A model generated the notes under the pieces. It searched no databases. It saw nothing but the letters and a program-made list of their open reading frames with translations, and was not told the DNA's origin. Shown here piece by piece: positions 11,041 through 20,764 of a stretch of 37,709 nt of DNA. Positions within the stretch are counted from its first letter, which is position 1. Every line of letters begins with the position of its first letter. Location of the stretch: NCBI GenBank assembly GCA_015680685.1, contig MNCI01004683.1:73725-111433 (forward strand), read 5' to 3'. Origin of the DNA: Gnetum montanum. Lineage: Eukaryota > Streptophyta > Gnetopsida > Gnetales > Gnetaceae. Made by a program: the position numbers and the translations under genes.

Positions 11041-11330
11041 ATAATGATCCAAAGTCCCCCTTGCAGTTGTATACATGAATGATTAGGAAGTTAGTATGAT
11101 AGGACCACCCATAGATGGTGGTTACAATGTCCTTCACCAATCCCAAGGGAATAGTCATGGGTTGATTTACCAACTCAAGATGAATGTTGCTCTTCTTGAG
11201 TGAAGGTAGGTTCTAGGCTTTGTACATTTCATGAGAGATCAAATTCACACCAGAACGTGAATCCAGAAGAGCTTTGCAAGGTTCATTCCTAGTGATTTGC
11301 AAGTAAATTAGGGAAATTATAAGATCATAT
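11041..11330 (-). pseudogene. Element H aspartic protease (active site altered)
   Basis: The minus strand reads ITRNEPCKALLDSRSGVNLIS near 11290-11240, then HEMYKA, a stop, NLPSLKKSNIHLEL and IPLGLVKDIVTT. The same block occurs twice on the plus strand in F (15790-16130) and G (17985-18209). Compared with those copies and with the family D[ST]G triad, the glycine after D-x has become R. A single retroviral-type half-protease of this kind dimerises and cuts the Gag-Pol polyprotein. Stop codons and the changed triad make it inactive. Confidence 0.65.
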
Positions 11331-12175
11331 CTTTTCCTAGGAAGGTGGCTAGCCTTGATCCAATCCATGATAACATGGGTCAACATTACATTGTGGACCT
11401 TAGGATGTTTTTGGTTTGAAGGGCTCTCAAATCATGTAGTAGAGGATGAGGGAGAAGTAGGGTCATCAGCTATAGGTGTCTATGAGGGCTTAGAAGGACT
11501 ATTGGTTTAGAAGAAAGGTCTTTTTTGGGGTTTAGTTTCTAAACCACTCAATTGGAAAGCTGGTTGTAAGTTAATAGCCCTTGTTACATTTCTTTATTGT
11601 AGCTAGGAAGGAATTTCATCCTACATGGATGGAGTTAGTGGTAATTTAGTTGAGTGTAGAGGTATAGGTGCAGAAGAATGAGGAGGATAGAATGGAAATG
11701 GGATTTCCCTCTTAGAGATTAAGCTTTTTAGTATTCAGGAGGGTAGTAGTGGTGTTGGAAAGATACATGATTGGAAGAGCCACACAAAGAAATCAATTTT
11801 TGAACATAGTATCCATATGGATCTTGCTACTAGTAAGGGTATTGTTGCCTTGTTTTTGGTGGCATCCCTCACAACTATGGGTGTTGTCACTATTAGTACT
11901 ACTCATGAGGTTTGGGTGGAGCTCCACTTGAATAGTAGGCTTACTATTGGTGAAATTACCTATAGTTACCTTGAGAATAAGGCAATCTCCTCAGTGCTTA
12001 CCTTCTTGTCAATCAAGGATTCAGTGCATACACCCCAAACTCCTATAAGTATGACATGATATGGCAACATCCCTTAAGATATTTGTATTAGAAAATGTCA
12101 CACCCACCATCATCATCTATCTTATATTCTACAACCTCTTCAACAACAACAACTTTACCCTTTTCCATTTGATGG
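11331..12175 (-). pseudogene. Element H gag C-terminal part, cut by LTR-F
   Basis: The minus strand reads EKGKVVVVEEVVE then DDDGGCDIF and YLKGCC at 12170-12065, nearly the same as the ends of gag in F (15000-15030) and G (17130-17220). It then continues to a proline-rich tail (GMPPKTRQQYPY and QDPYGYYVQ at 11930-11780). The reading starts abruptly beside the LTR at 12176, so the N-terminal gag of H and its 5' LTR are missing from this side. Many stops interrupt it. Confidence 0.65.
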
Positions 12176-13121
12176 TGATGAGCATCAATAAGTCATGTTG
12201 ACAAGATCCCATTGATGTGGCCTTGTCAACGGGGCCTTGTTTATGTGGTGTTGCCTCATCGATGGGGCCCCATTTACTTGGTGTTGCCCCATCGACAGGG
12301 CCACATCGCCATAGTGTTTGCTATGTTGATAGGGCCTTGTCAACACAATACTATAGCAAAAACTATAAATATGAGCCCCTAGTCATGTTTATGGGCATTA
12401 GGTTTATAGTAGTAGTTGAAATCTTGTAGTTGTTTACATTTAAAAGTTGGAATATTTTTCCCAAGTGCCCACAACAAGAGTCATTGAGTGTACAGATCTT
12501 TATTTGAGCATTGTTGTACTTGAGCACAACAATGTGTATGACAATAAGGATGAGTGTCTTGATAAACCTTGTAGCATTTTGGATAGTTTAGATATTTATT
12601 TATGCATTTAATGATTTTAGTTAATTATTTAATGTTTTTCAATAATTAAGCTAATTAAGAAAGATAAGGTAGATAGATTAAATACATAAGTACGATTGCT
12701 TTGAGCATAACACATATTCTCTTGGTAATCCTAGCAGCGTTATTGCTTGGTGCACCCAGTAGCATAGCACTTGGTAATCCAATAGTGAACATGTGGGTTT
12801 AGGACATGTACAAAAAGTGGAACTAGATGCTTATGTTAGGATTAGTTAAAGATTCATTAGTTAGTTAAATTAAATTAGTTATTAAATTACTCTATCTCTC
12901 TCTTCAAGCACCAAAACCATAAAACACAAAAGGAAAAAAATCATATGCCTCAATTACTCTTAATCATACCATTATGCTTCATAAGTGTAATTAGGAAGAC
13001 AATGAATGACCTTAGGGTAAGGTTCACTTCTTAGAAGACTAGTGCACCAAAAGCTATAAAGTCCATACAATTCGATTGATTCGTATGGTTGGGTGTAGGG
13101 GTACCCTTCAACTACTCATCA
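12176..13121 (+). repeat. LTR-F: divergent 5' LTR of the plus-strand element F/G
   Basis: The right end is secure: GGTTGGGTGTAGGGGTACCC to ACTCATCA mirrors the end of LTR1 and is followed one base later by a PBS. The left end is set at TGATGAGC (12176), where H gag homology stops; TGATGG at 12170 is an alternative. A TATA box (TATAAATAT) lies at 12364-12372. The U3 is unlike LTR1: it has no GATATC cluster but carries direct repeats of a TGGTGTTGCCYCATCGA unit (12246 and 12279, 33 bp apart). F therefore belongs to a related subfamily with a replaced promoter. Confidence 0.7.
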
Positions 13122-13122
13122 T

Positions 13123-13140
13123 TGGTGCCATTGCTAGGGA
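13123..13140 (+). other. Primer binding site of element F (tRNA-Asp type)
   Basis: TGGTGCCATTGCTAGGGA follows the LTR end after one base, at the same spacing as in A and B. It matches the complement of the tRNA-Asp 3' end with a few transitions. Confidence 0.75.
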
Positions 13141-13272
13141 CTTTTTTTGTTGAAATGTGCACTATCTAGGATTAATGAACATTAGTAATAGTGTTGGATG
13201 AACCTAAGGTCAACATCACTTTCACACGACCTATAATTACAAAAGAAAACTAATTATTTTATTTGTTACAAA

Positions 13273-13734
13273 ATGTCTTCTTCCCACAGGCATGAAGATA
13301 TCAAATCATTGATCCCACAAGAGTGCAAAGTGGTATATACTCATCTAGATGAGTATGTGCCAGACTTCACCTTCATCCTACATCAGGATGAAAAACTATG
13401 ATGGCGTGATATGGAGGGCAACATTGTATTGTCTCCCAATCGATCTATGCCAGGGATGCTCTTCCAAACTCTTAAGAGGTTGGGTATTTCAGATCTTCAT
13501 GAGGTATACATTGTAAATGGTTATGACACTCAAGAGTATCATCCCACTAAAACACAACGTAGGAGAGATCAACACTGGCAGAGGCATCATGAGGCTATGA
13601 AGGGGAAGCACTTCACTAACCCTTTGTTCCTGCTAAACCAAGATGACAATGTGGATCATTCCCCTAAGGATTTCCAACATGAAGATTCTTCACCCTCTAT
13701 TATTACTGATGAGGGTGTGACCTTGAACCTGTGA
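13273..13734 (+). pseudogene. Element F gag N-terminal region
   Basis: The ATG at 13273 (MSSSHRHEDIKSLIPQECKV) is the first good start after the PBS. One frame runs to a stop at 13732-13734 with a single internal TGA near 13400, where CGA would fit. The product is a hydrophilic domain of about 150 residues with SPNRSMPGMLFQTLKRLGIS and a basic stretch TQRRRDQHWQRHH. It does not resemble the MSLSQDY leader of A and B gag, although the gag cores are related. I know no name for this domain. It probably begins the F polyprotein. Confidence 0.5.
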
Positions 13735-15780
13735 TCTACTATTTATAAACTAGGTTCAGGGAAAAGTGATAGTTAATGTAGGGATTCAAGTAAACATCGC
13801 GATGGTAAGGGATCTAAGGATGGTGGTCATAATGAGTGAAGAGGTGGTGGTGGACATTGTGGTGCTAGTGGTAGTACACCTTCCTCTTCATCCTCTTCAT
13901 TTGATTTCAAACATTCCTCTTCATCTTTAGGTTCTAATAGAAGCTATTAGAAAATAATCATGATGAAGGTGATCAGTAGGACAATAATGATTGTAGAGCC
14001 TGCTAAGAACAAAGGGGTGATAGAAACCATCATTGGCATCATCGACACAATAATGATGATGAACCTTTGTTAGCAACTTGAAGCATGCTTAACATTGCAA
14101 AGGTAGTTAAAATTCTAACTAGGCATGTGAAAGATAGTTAGATTAAGTGCTTAAACATGAATAATATCCCATGATTTGAGGGGGGATACAACTTTGATCT
14201 ACAGAATCATCTACAAGCTTTCCATGATGCCTGTGCATTATAGAAAATTGAGAATGACTGGCAGAAACTTAAGCTATTCTCCAAGACACTCATCAAGGAA
14301 GTTGAAAGCTAGTACCAGTCCTTGGAATCAGAAACCATTCATCGATGGAGTACCATGTTGGAGCTATTTAATGATAAATACTAGATGTACTCTAGAGTGT
14401 CTAATCTAAGAAGGAAAATCGAAGGCTAGAAATAGGGTACACATGAACCCTTAGATGTTGCCATGGGTAGATATTATTTACTCTTACACTAATGCCCTAA
14501 CCATGGTTATTCTTATAGGAAATAAATTTGCCACATTAGAGATGGGCATAGAGTAGAAACTAGAAAAAATATTAAGCTTTATGCCTAAGGGAGATTGTTT
14601 GAACTAAGAACTCATCAAATTCAAAGGTTGATAGAGTGAGTAGCAAAAGAAGAAGGTGAGTTTCAAAAAAGGTAAAGTGTAGAAGAGTATAATAAATATC
14701 CTTCCATAAGGAAATGGAAGGTTCAATTTTGTGACAAGGAGGAGTTACCACTCGATGAAGTGGTGAATAGAAAAACCTTACCCATTCAAAAATCTATTTC
14801 TTATGTTTTAGTAAAGGTTGATAAATTATGGGACTCTTTGGATGAAAAATTCCAAACTGCTATGAAGATTGCTAAAGAATCCAAAGATGATTGTAATTGC
14901 AGGAGGAAAAAAGAAGCTAAACATACCTATTAGAAAGGTAAGGGAAAAGCTACTGTAGTAGAAGAAGTTGTGAAGACAGACTCCAAAGATGATACTGGTT
15001 TTGACATTTATCAATAAGTACATCTGAAGGGATGTTGCCTTGTAGTGTCACACTTACAAGAGTCTAGGTTGTATGCATTGAATCTACGAATAGCAAGAAG
15101 GTAAGCACTTAGATGATTGCCTTATCCTTAAGGAAATCTGAGGCACTTCCATCAGCACCAATAAGCTTATTATCTAAGTGGAGCTCCACCACAACCATAT
15201 GAGTAATACCAACAATGGAACCAACCAGAATTATGGGGAATGCCACCACCAAGAAAATAGTACCCTTATAAGCAACCAGATCCATACGAGTACTATGTTC
15301 AACAATCCATCTCTCTAAGAAGTTCATGTCTCATTTTAGCATCACTATTACCCTCTAGAGTATCATCAAACACATTCATCATCTACTTGAGGAAAGAACT
15401 TGTATCCATGCCACCCTTCACATCTATCCACATACATCTCTTTGCCATTGACCTGGTTACCTCTTGATCCATCCATGCAAGGTGAAATCCCCCTATAGCC
15501 ATAGCAATGAAATGCTACAATTGTACATTTACAACTAGCCTTCCAACTGAGTGGTTTGGATAATCATTCTATGAAATGACCCTTCTTCCAACATAACAGT
15601 TCTCTAAAACCCTTGCAACCTAATGCGGCTGGTTGCCTTGTATCTCCAACACCCTCATCCTTTACATCAAATACATTCGAGTACCCTTCAAACCAAGTGT
15701 TATCTTCTATCCACACTGTAATGTCAAATCATGCTATTTTTTATTAGATCAAGGTTGGCAATCTTCCCATGAAAAGATTT
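13735..15780 (+). pseudogene. Element F gag core and proline-rich tail (degraded)
   Basis: A serine-rich stretch (about 13870-13930) leads to the gag core at 14075-14660: FEGGYNFDLQNHLQAFHDAC, WQKLKLFSKTLIKE, IHRWSTMLELF and FELRTHQIQRLIE. The same motifs occur in B gag (FSGGYDLHPQHHLQAFHDAC), so the families are related. A K/E-rich segment follows (DEKFQTAMKIAKESKDD, KGKGKATVVEEVV), then a P/Q/Y-rich tail from about 15180 (SGAPPQPYE, WGMPPPRK). About twenty stops break it. The plus strand is the coding strand, since the minus-strand ORF 15109-15327 is antisense to the tail. Confidence 0.65.
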
Positions 15781-16183
15781 GACTTAGGAAGTTCCTCTCA
15801 TTTACTTGTAGATTGCTAGACATGAGCCATGCAAGTCTCTTCTTGATTCTAGTTCCAATATTAATCTCATCTCCAATGACATGTACAACACCTAGAACCT
15901 ACCACCTCTCAAGAAGAGCAATATCCATTTAGAATTGGTACATCAATTAATCACTATTCCTTTAGGATTAGTGGAAGACATTGTGACCATAGTTTGTGAG
16001 TTGTCCTATCCTATCGATTTTCTAGTAATCAAGGTTGAAAACCATAAAGGTGAATTTTCCATCATTATGGAAAGGGCTTGGTTAAGCACAATAGATGCAT
16101 GTATGGGTGTAAGGGACCTCTCCTTGTAAATCTCCAAGGAAAACGAATTTGGATGATTAGAGAAGAAGCATGTTCCATGCATC
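15781..16183 (+). pseudogene. Element F aspartic protease (active site altered)
   Basis: The plus strand reads IARHEPCKSLLDSSSNINLIS, then NDMYNT, a stop, NLPPLKKSNIHLELVHQ and an open piece to 16129 (ITIPLGLVEDIVTIVCELSYP, IDFLVIKVENHKGEF). The triad position reads DSS instead of D[ST]G. Sequence colinear with H stops near 16183, where gag-like sequence of copy G begins, so no RT follows directly. Confidence 0.6.
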
Positions 16184-17980
16184 GGGATTGTGGTCATGAT
16201 TGCCAAAGAGGCGGTAGCATACATTGTGATGGTGCTGGTTCTCCTTCCTCTTCCCCTTCGTTGTTATCATCATCTTCTTCTTTTGGCTTTAATCACTACC
16301 ACAGAAGGTGAGACCATGATGGCGGTGACCAAACTAACTAATGAGATCAAAATGATCAAAATGACCATTGAGAAAGGCAAGATCAAGGGCATAGACATTC
16401 AAGAGAGGCACATTACCATGAACAAAGGGGTAGTAGAAGGCATTGTAGGCACCATGATCAAGGCCTTAATGAGTCTTTTCTTGCTACCTGAAGTGTGCTA
16501 AATATTGCAGAGGCAGTACATATTCCAATAATGCATGTGAAGGATATTAGATCAAAAGGTTAGACATGAATAGTATTCCTTGATTTAAAGGAGGATATAA
16601 CTCTGATCTGCAGAACCATCTTTAAGCTTTTCAAGATGCATGTGCCTAGAAGAACATAGAGAATGAGTGGCAGAAACTTAAGTTGTTCCCCAAGACACCA
16701 CATAGTAGATGGGCTTTGATCAAAAATGAGGAGAACCCTTAGTGTCCATTCCCAAGGGTAATTGTTAGAATTAAGTGTTTGTCAGATACAAAGATTAATC
16801 AAGTAGGTAGCTAAAGAGGAGTGCAAATTCAGAAAACAAGAAAGTGCAGAAGAGTATAACCACACTCGTTCCATTTGCAAGAGGGAGATTTGATTTTGTG
16901 ATAGTGAGGAAAAGTCTGTACTTGATGAGGGGGTGAATAAGAAAACCTTGACATGCCAAAAATTTCAATCTAAACTTATAGCCAAGGTTGATTAGTTATA
17001 GGACTCCATGGATAGAAAATTTCAAGCTGTCCTTAAAATTGCTGAAGAGTCCAAAGAATAAGGTAGTGATCATGAGCATAGGAGGTGCAAGGACGTTGAA
17101 CATGCCTATCAAAAAGATAAGGGCAAGATTGCTTTGATAGAAGAAGTTGTGGATAGCAAATCAAATGATGATGGTGGGTGTGACATCTACCAATATGAAC
17201 ATCCTAAGGGATGTTGCCCCATAGTGTTACATCTATAGGAGTCTGGGGGTGTATGCTTTAAATCTATGACTAACACAAAGGTAAACATCCAAAATATTAC
17301 CTTATCGTCAAGGTAATTTTAGGCAATTCTACCAACAATAACAATATTATCCAAGTGGAGCTCCATTGCAACCATATGAGTAGCATCAATAGTTGCTGTA
17401 ACCACAATCTTGGGCATTAGCACCTCCAAAGTAGTAATACCCTTACCAGTAGCCTGATCCATATGGTTATTATGTTCAGCAACCCTTGTCTCTACATGAC
17501 TCCTCCAGTCATGTCTCTACTTTCCAACCTCACTACCACCCTTCTAATTATCATCAAACTCATTCTCCACATGAACGAAGGGATGCCACCTCTTATCCTT
17601 ATCCTCCTCCTATCCCTAGACATGTTCCTCCTCCACCCACACAGCTACCACCTATTGCACCTATGCAGGGTGGACTACTAGCTCAACCACAACAACACAA
17701 TGCTATGAGGGTTGTTAACTTACAACCAGTTCATCAATTAGATGGGTCGATTACTTGATCAAAGAAAAAAACTCTCTTTCGACCTCATAGTTCACCTATG
17801 CCCTCACATACACTTGTCATTGACAACCCTACTCTTACATCTTCCTCTGTACCAAATATCTTCAAGTCCCTTTCAAATCAAAATCTATTGAGAATCCATA
17901 CTGTAATGCTTACTCATACTGTATTTGATTGGATTCGTGCTGGAAACCTTCCTAGGAAATCAACCAATCTTGGAAGTTCT
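16184..17980 (+). pseudogene. G: second gag copy, fused after the protease of F
   Basis: From about 16184 the sequence jumps back to the gag region that F has at about 13816. A serine-rich block (GSPSSSPSLLSSSSSFG) and an H/D/R-rich linker lead to LNIAEAVHIPIMHVKD (F has LNIAKVVKILTRHVKD). About 280 bp of the gag core are missing around 16700. EEVVDSKSNDDGGCDIYQYE and HPKGCCP follow near 17140-17220, then an open P/H/Q-rich tail at 17486-17758 (YPYPPPIPRHVPPPPTQLPP). Copy G is clearly diverged from F, so the duplication is old or the two parts come from different elements. Confidence 0.65.
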
Positions 17981-18209
17981 CTAATTTATTTGTAGATTAC
18001 TAGGAATGAACCGTGCAAGGTTCTTCTTAATTTAGGTTTTGGTATCAATTTTATTTCCCATGAGATGTACATCGCATGAAAACTACCTCCACTGAAGAAG
18101 AGCAACATCAAATTAGAGTTAGCAGACTATTCTATCATTATTCCATTGTAACTGGTAGAAGAAATTGTGACCACTATCTATGGGTGGTCTTATCCTGTCG
18201 ATTTCCTAG
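17981..18209 (+). pseudogene. G protease, truncated by LTR2 of element B
   Basis: The plus strand reads ITRNEPCKVLLNLGFGINFIS, then HEMYIA, a stop, KLPPLKKSNIKLELADYS, matching H and F. The catalytic Asp of the triad has become Asn (NLG). The frame ends at a TCCTGTCGATTTCCTAG phrase, equivalent to CTATCGATTTTCTAG in F, exactly where LTR2 starts. This is direct evidence for insertion of B into PR. Confidence 0.7.
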
Positions 18210-19073
18210 TGATGAGCGGCTAGGCACCCCTACACTCAACCATATGAATATGAGCATGTACGCATGATCTAGTTGAACTCCATAGAAAGACTAGTTGTGG
18301 TATCTAGATAGTTACACATTGATTGCAGTTCACTGTCTTCCCACCTAGACTAGTATTTTCTTTTTCATGTATGGTTTAGTCCAGAGTGAGGTGAATGATA
18401 TGATTTCTAACACTAGGCTACTCCTACAAACAATGGAAAATAATCTTGATTAAACTAATAAGCAATAGGAAATAAAGTCTAAGCTAGCCTAAGTACAATG
18501 AGCATCCATCCTTAATCATCCGTATGCATCTTGGACCTCATGTACTACTTCTAGGATTACCGAGCAGACATTACTTGAGTACTCCTAAATATGCTACTTG
18601 GTTACCAAGTAGTTACACTTCAATGTTTGTGATTAAGTTGTACTCATTCCGCATTTAACAATAGGAATAGTAAATGAAAGTAAAGAAATATTAATTAAGA
18701 AAACAATAAATAATAATAACAATTAAACAATTTAAAACTAAGTGAATGTTGCAATGATGGAGTAATCTTGATCTTTATGGCCGATCATGTGCATGTCCAA
18801 GTATGTCACACTCGAATAAAGGTTCCATATAATTACAATAATCACACTGCAGACATGCACTAGGAAGAGAATTGAAATGAATTGAAAACTGGAAAAAAGA
18901 CTCTACTCTAACACTTACTGACCCTCTCTCCTTTCCTGTGCATCCAAATGTGGTATTTATAGGCCTACACAGGAATCACGATATCGTGTATTCAATATTG
19001 TTATCTCGGCTGTGATATTGCATATCCAATATTGAGGATCTAATATCAGGGCTTGGAAAAACACGATTCATCA
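18210..19073 (-). repeat. LTR2: 3' LTR of element B
   Basis: It begins TGATGAGCGG and ends GATTCATCA (864 bp), colinear with LTR1 through most of its length. The TATA box on the minus strand is at about 18954-18962, and the decayed GATATC cluster is at 18980-19047. It is flanked on the left by protease of G and on the right by a polypurine tract. By eye LTR2 and LTR3 differ at roughly one site in ten over their first 330 bp, mostly by transitions, so B is old. That count is approximate. Confidence 0.85.
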
Positions 19074-19084
19074 TACCCCCATGA
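19074..19084 (-). other. Polypurine tract of element B
   Basis: The minus strand reads TCATGGGGGTA directly before TGATGA of LTR2. This is the expected plus-strand primer position and confirms that LTR2 is the 3' LTR. Confidence 0.6.
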
Positions 19085-19245
19085 CTGAATAACAACTTGT
19101 CCTTGAGTCAGAAAAAATGAGAATGAGTTTGATTGATTAGATAGTGGATATGTATGGGATTATTGACGAACTAAGAATTACTCATGTCACAGTGTGGAAT
19201 TAAACAAAATTTGGACATAGACACAAAATACAAAACTTGTGGAAC

Positions 19246-19673
19246 TCATGTGGTTCTTGGTGGTGGTGGCTCCTCCATGGGTGCCTTTCCTTTGTCCTGT
19301 GTTCCAAGCTTCTGAGATTGATACCATTGAAGAAGTGCTTGAAGTTTCTCTTTTTTTATCTAAGGATCATGAGCCGTCCATGCTAATGTTCCAATGTTTG
19401 ATGAAGTTGGCACTTGCCATGGACATGACAGCTGCGGGAACACTTGATTGAGCTTGACATACCATGCTGCAAATAATTGTCATTCCTCTTCATAGGCTCT
19501 AGCCCTAATCTCTCCACCTTTTGCTCTGCTAGATTATGTAGTGACAGGATTTTCCTGATGGATGCTACCTCCTGCTTTGCATGTTCTGCATGAGGTCCTT
19601 GGCCTTTGCCTTCTCTTGGGCATTCAGTTGCACCTTGAGAAGGTCCTCCTTATTGTCCTCTTTTAGGGGTCAT
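19246..19673 (-). pseudogene. Element B ORF2 (short form with the middle deleted)
   Basis: The ATG at 19673 opens MTPKRGQ, with a stop at codon 8 exactly as in A, followed by GGPSQGA. After about 25 residues it passes straight to AEHAKQEVASIRKILSLHNL, which resembles the A coiled-coil start AEHAKEELKRLQ at about 805 in A. About 1.5 kb of the ORF2 middle found in A is therefore absent. After a probable frameshift near 19500 the C-terminus reads FAAWYVKLNQVFPQLSCPW to DKGKAPMEEPPPPRTT and stops at 19246. This gives the ORF2 C-terminus that element A loses at the window edge. Two further CAA/CGA-type stops occur. Confidence 0.5.
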
Positions 19674-20764
19674 CTGTAATTGCACAAAGATCAATTGTTA
19701 GTAAGGTTATTTAAAGAAGTTCAATTATCTCATACCTTACTCATTTCCTTTAATAAATGTTGAATTCTTTGCTTAGTGTGATTTTAGAGTTAGAAATTTT
19801 TCAAGGAAGTTGTCCTAAAAGTTTAATGTCAAACTTGATTTGTTTAGGTGACACATAAAAGGACATGTAATGGTTTTGAGGAACATTTGATAAAATGATG
19901 ACAAAGGAAAGAATAGAACTGGAAATGAAGTACTCAGAGGGTATAAAATGATGTGATGGTGTGCAACAAGTACAAATTACAAAAGTGACACAAGTGGGTC
20001 CTCCCCAAAGTAGGTTGCAANACAAGGCATACGATCACTTGGCATTTTGTGCAAGGGAGGAGTGATTCAAATTTATTTGTGGCATGTTTTTCTTGATCTT
20101 TTCTTTTCCACTTTATTTCTTATTTTCCCCTTGCTTTTCTTTTTTCTCTTCTTTTTTTTTTGTCTTTTTCTTCTTCCAACCACATTTTGCACTTTGTCTT
20201 TCCCAAAAGTGATATGGAGAAGCCACCAAACTTTAGGCATGGGTGCATGTATTTCTAGTTGAACCCCCCCAGAACAACATTGAGTTCCTTTATTGAGTGC
20301 CTTTATCACAACTCTTACTCCCATTTTTTGTTAGATCTACAAGGATCTTAGTACAACCAAGCTACATGATAGCACCTACAGATGTCACCAAAGAGAATCT
20401 ATAAGTTCCATTGATGTCACACCCTTTCCATTCCCTCTTAGGTCATGACTCTTCGCCTTGGGCATAATAAGTAGAAGGTTACTTAAAGTTTTAATGATAA
20501 TAGGAATATCATTGTACCCAGAGTAGAACCTCTTCTTAATAGAATGGGTGGGTGGATGTTGTGGGCTCACTGTCCAAATAATTAGTCACTTGTGACTCAA
20601 TAGCATAGAACAACACCTCAACCGATAGGTCACATGAGTATTTTATTTATAGATGAGATTACCCACAAAAAGATAAAACAACAAATTGAAAGATGAAAAA
20701 TTAGAAAACAAAAAATTATAAAACCAAAGAAAAAGAAAAACATTTACTAATTTTGCTTGTTAGA
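19674..20764 (-). other. Internal segment of B between gag and ORF2, containing a collapsed gap
   Basis: This segment is colinear with 2440-2645 and 3205-4399 of A. It includes a coding-like block at 20570-20385 (IKKRFYSGYNDIPIIIK, LLLIMPKAKSHDLRG) and a K/R-rich block at 20324-20073 (LEIHAPMP then RRKRQKKKKRKKKS). At the single N (20021) about 360 bp present in A (3336-3701) are missing. No RT, RH or IN motif appears. Function unknown. Confidence 0.45.

Noticed and set aside
11749-12059. Plus-strand ORFs of 60 and 80 codons
   Set aside because: They are antisense to the proline-rich gag tail of H. The minus-strand reading matches gag of F and G.
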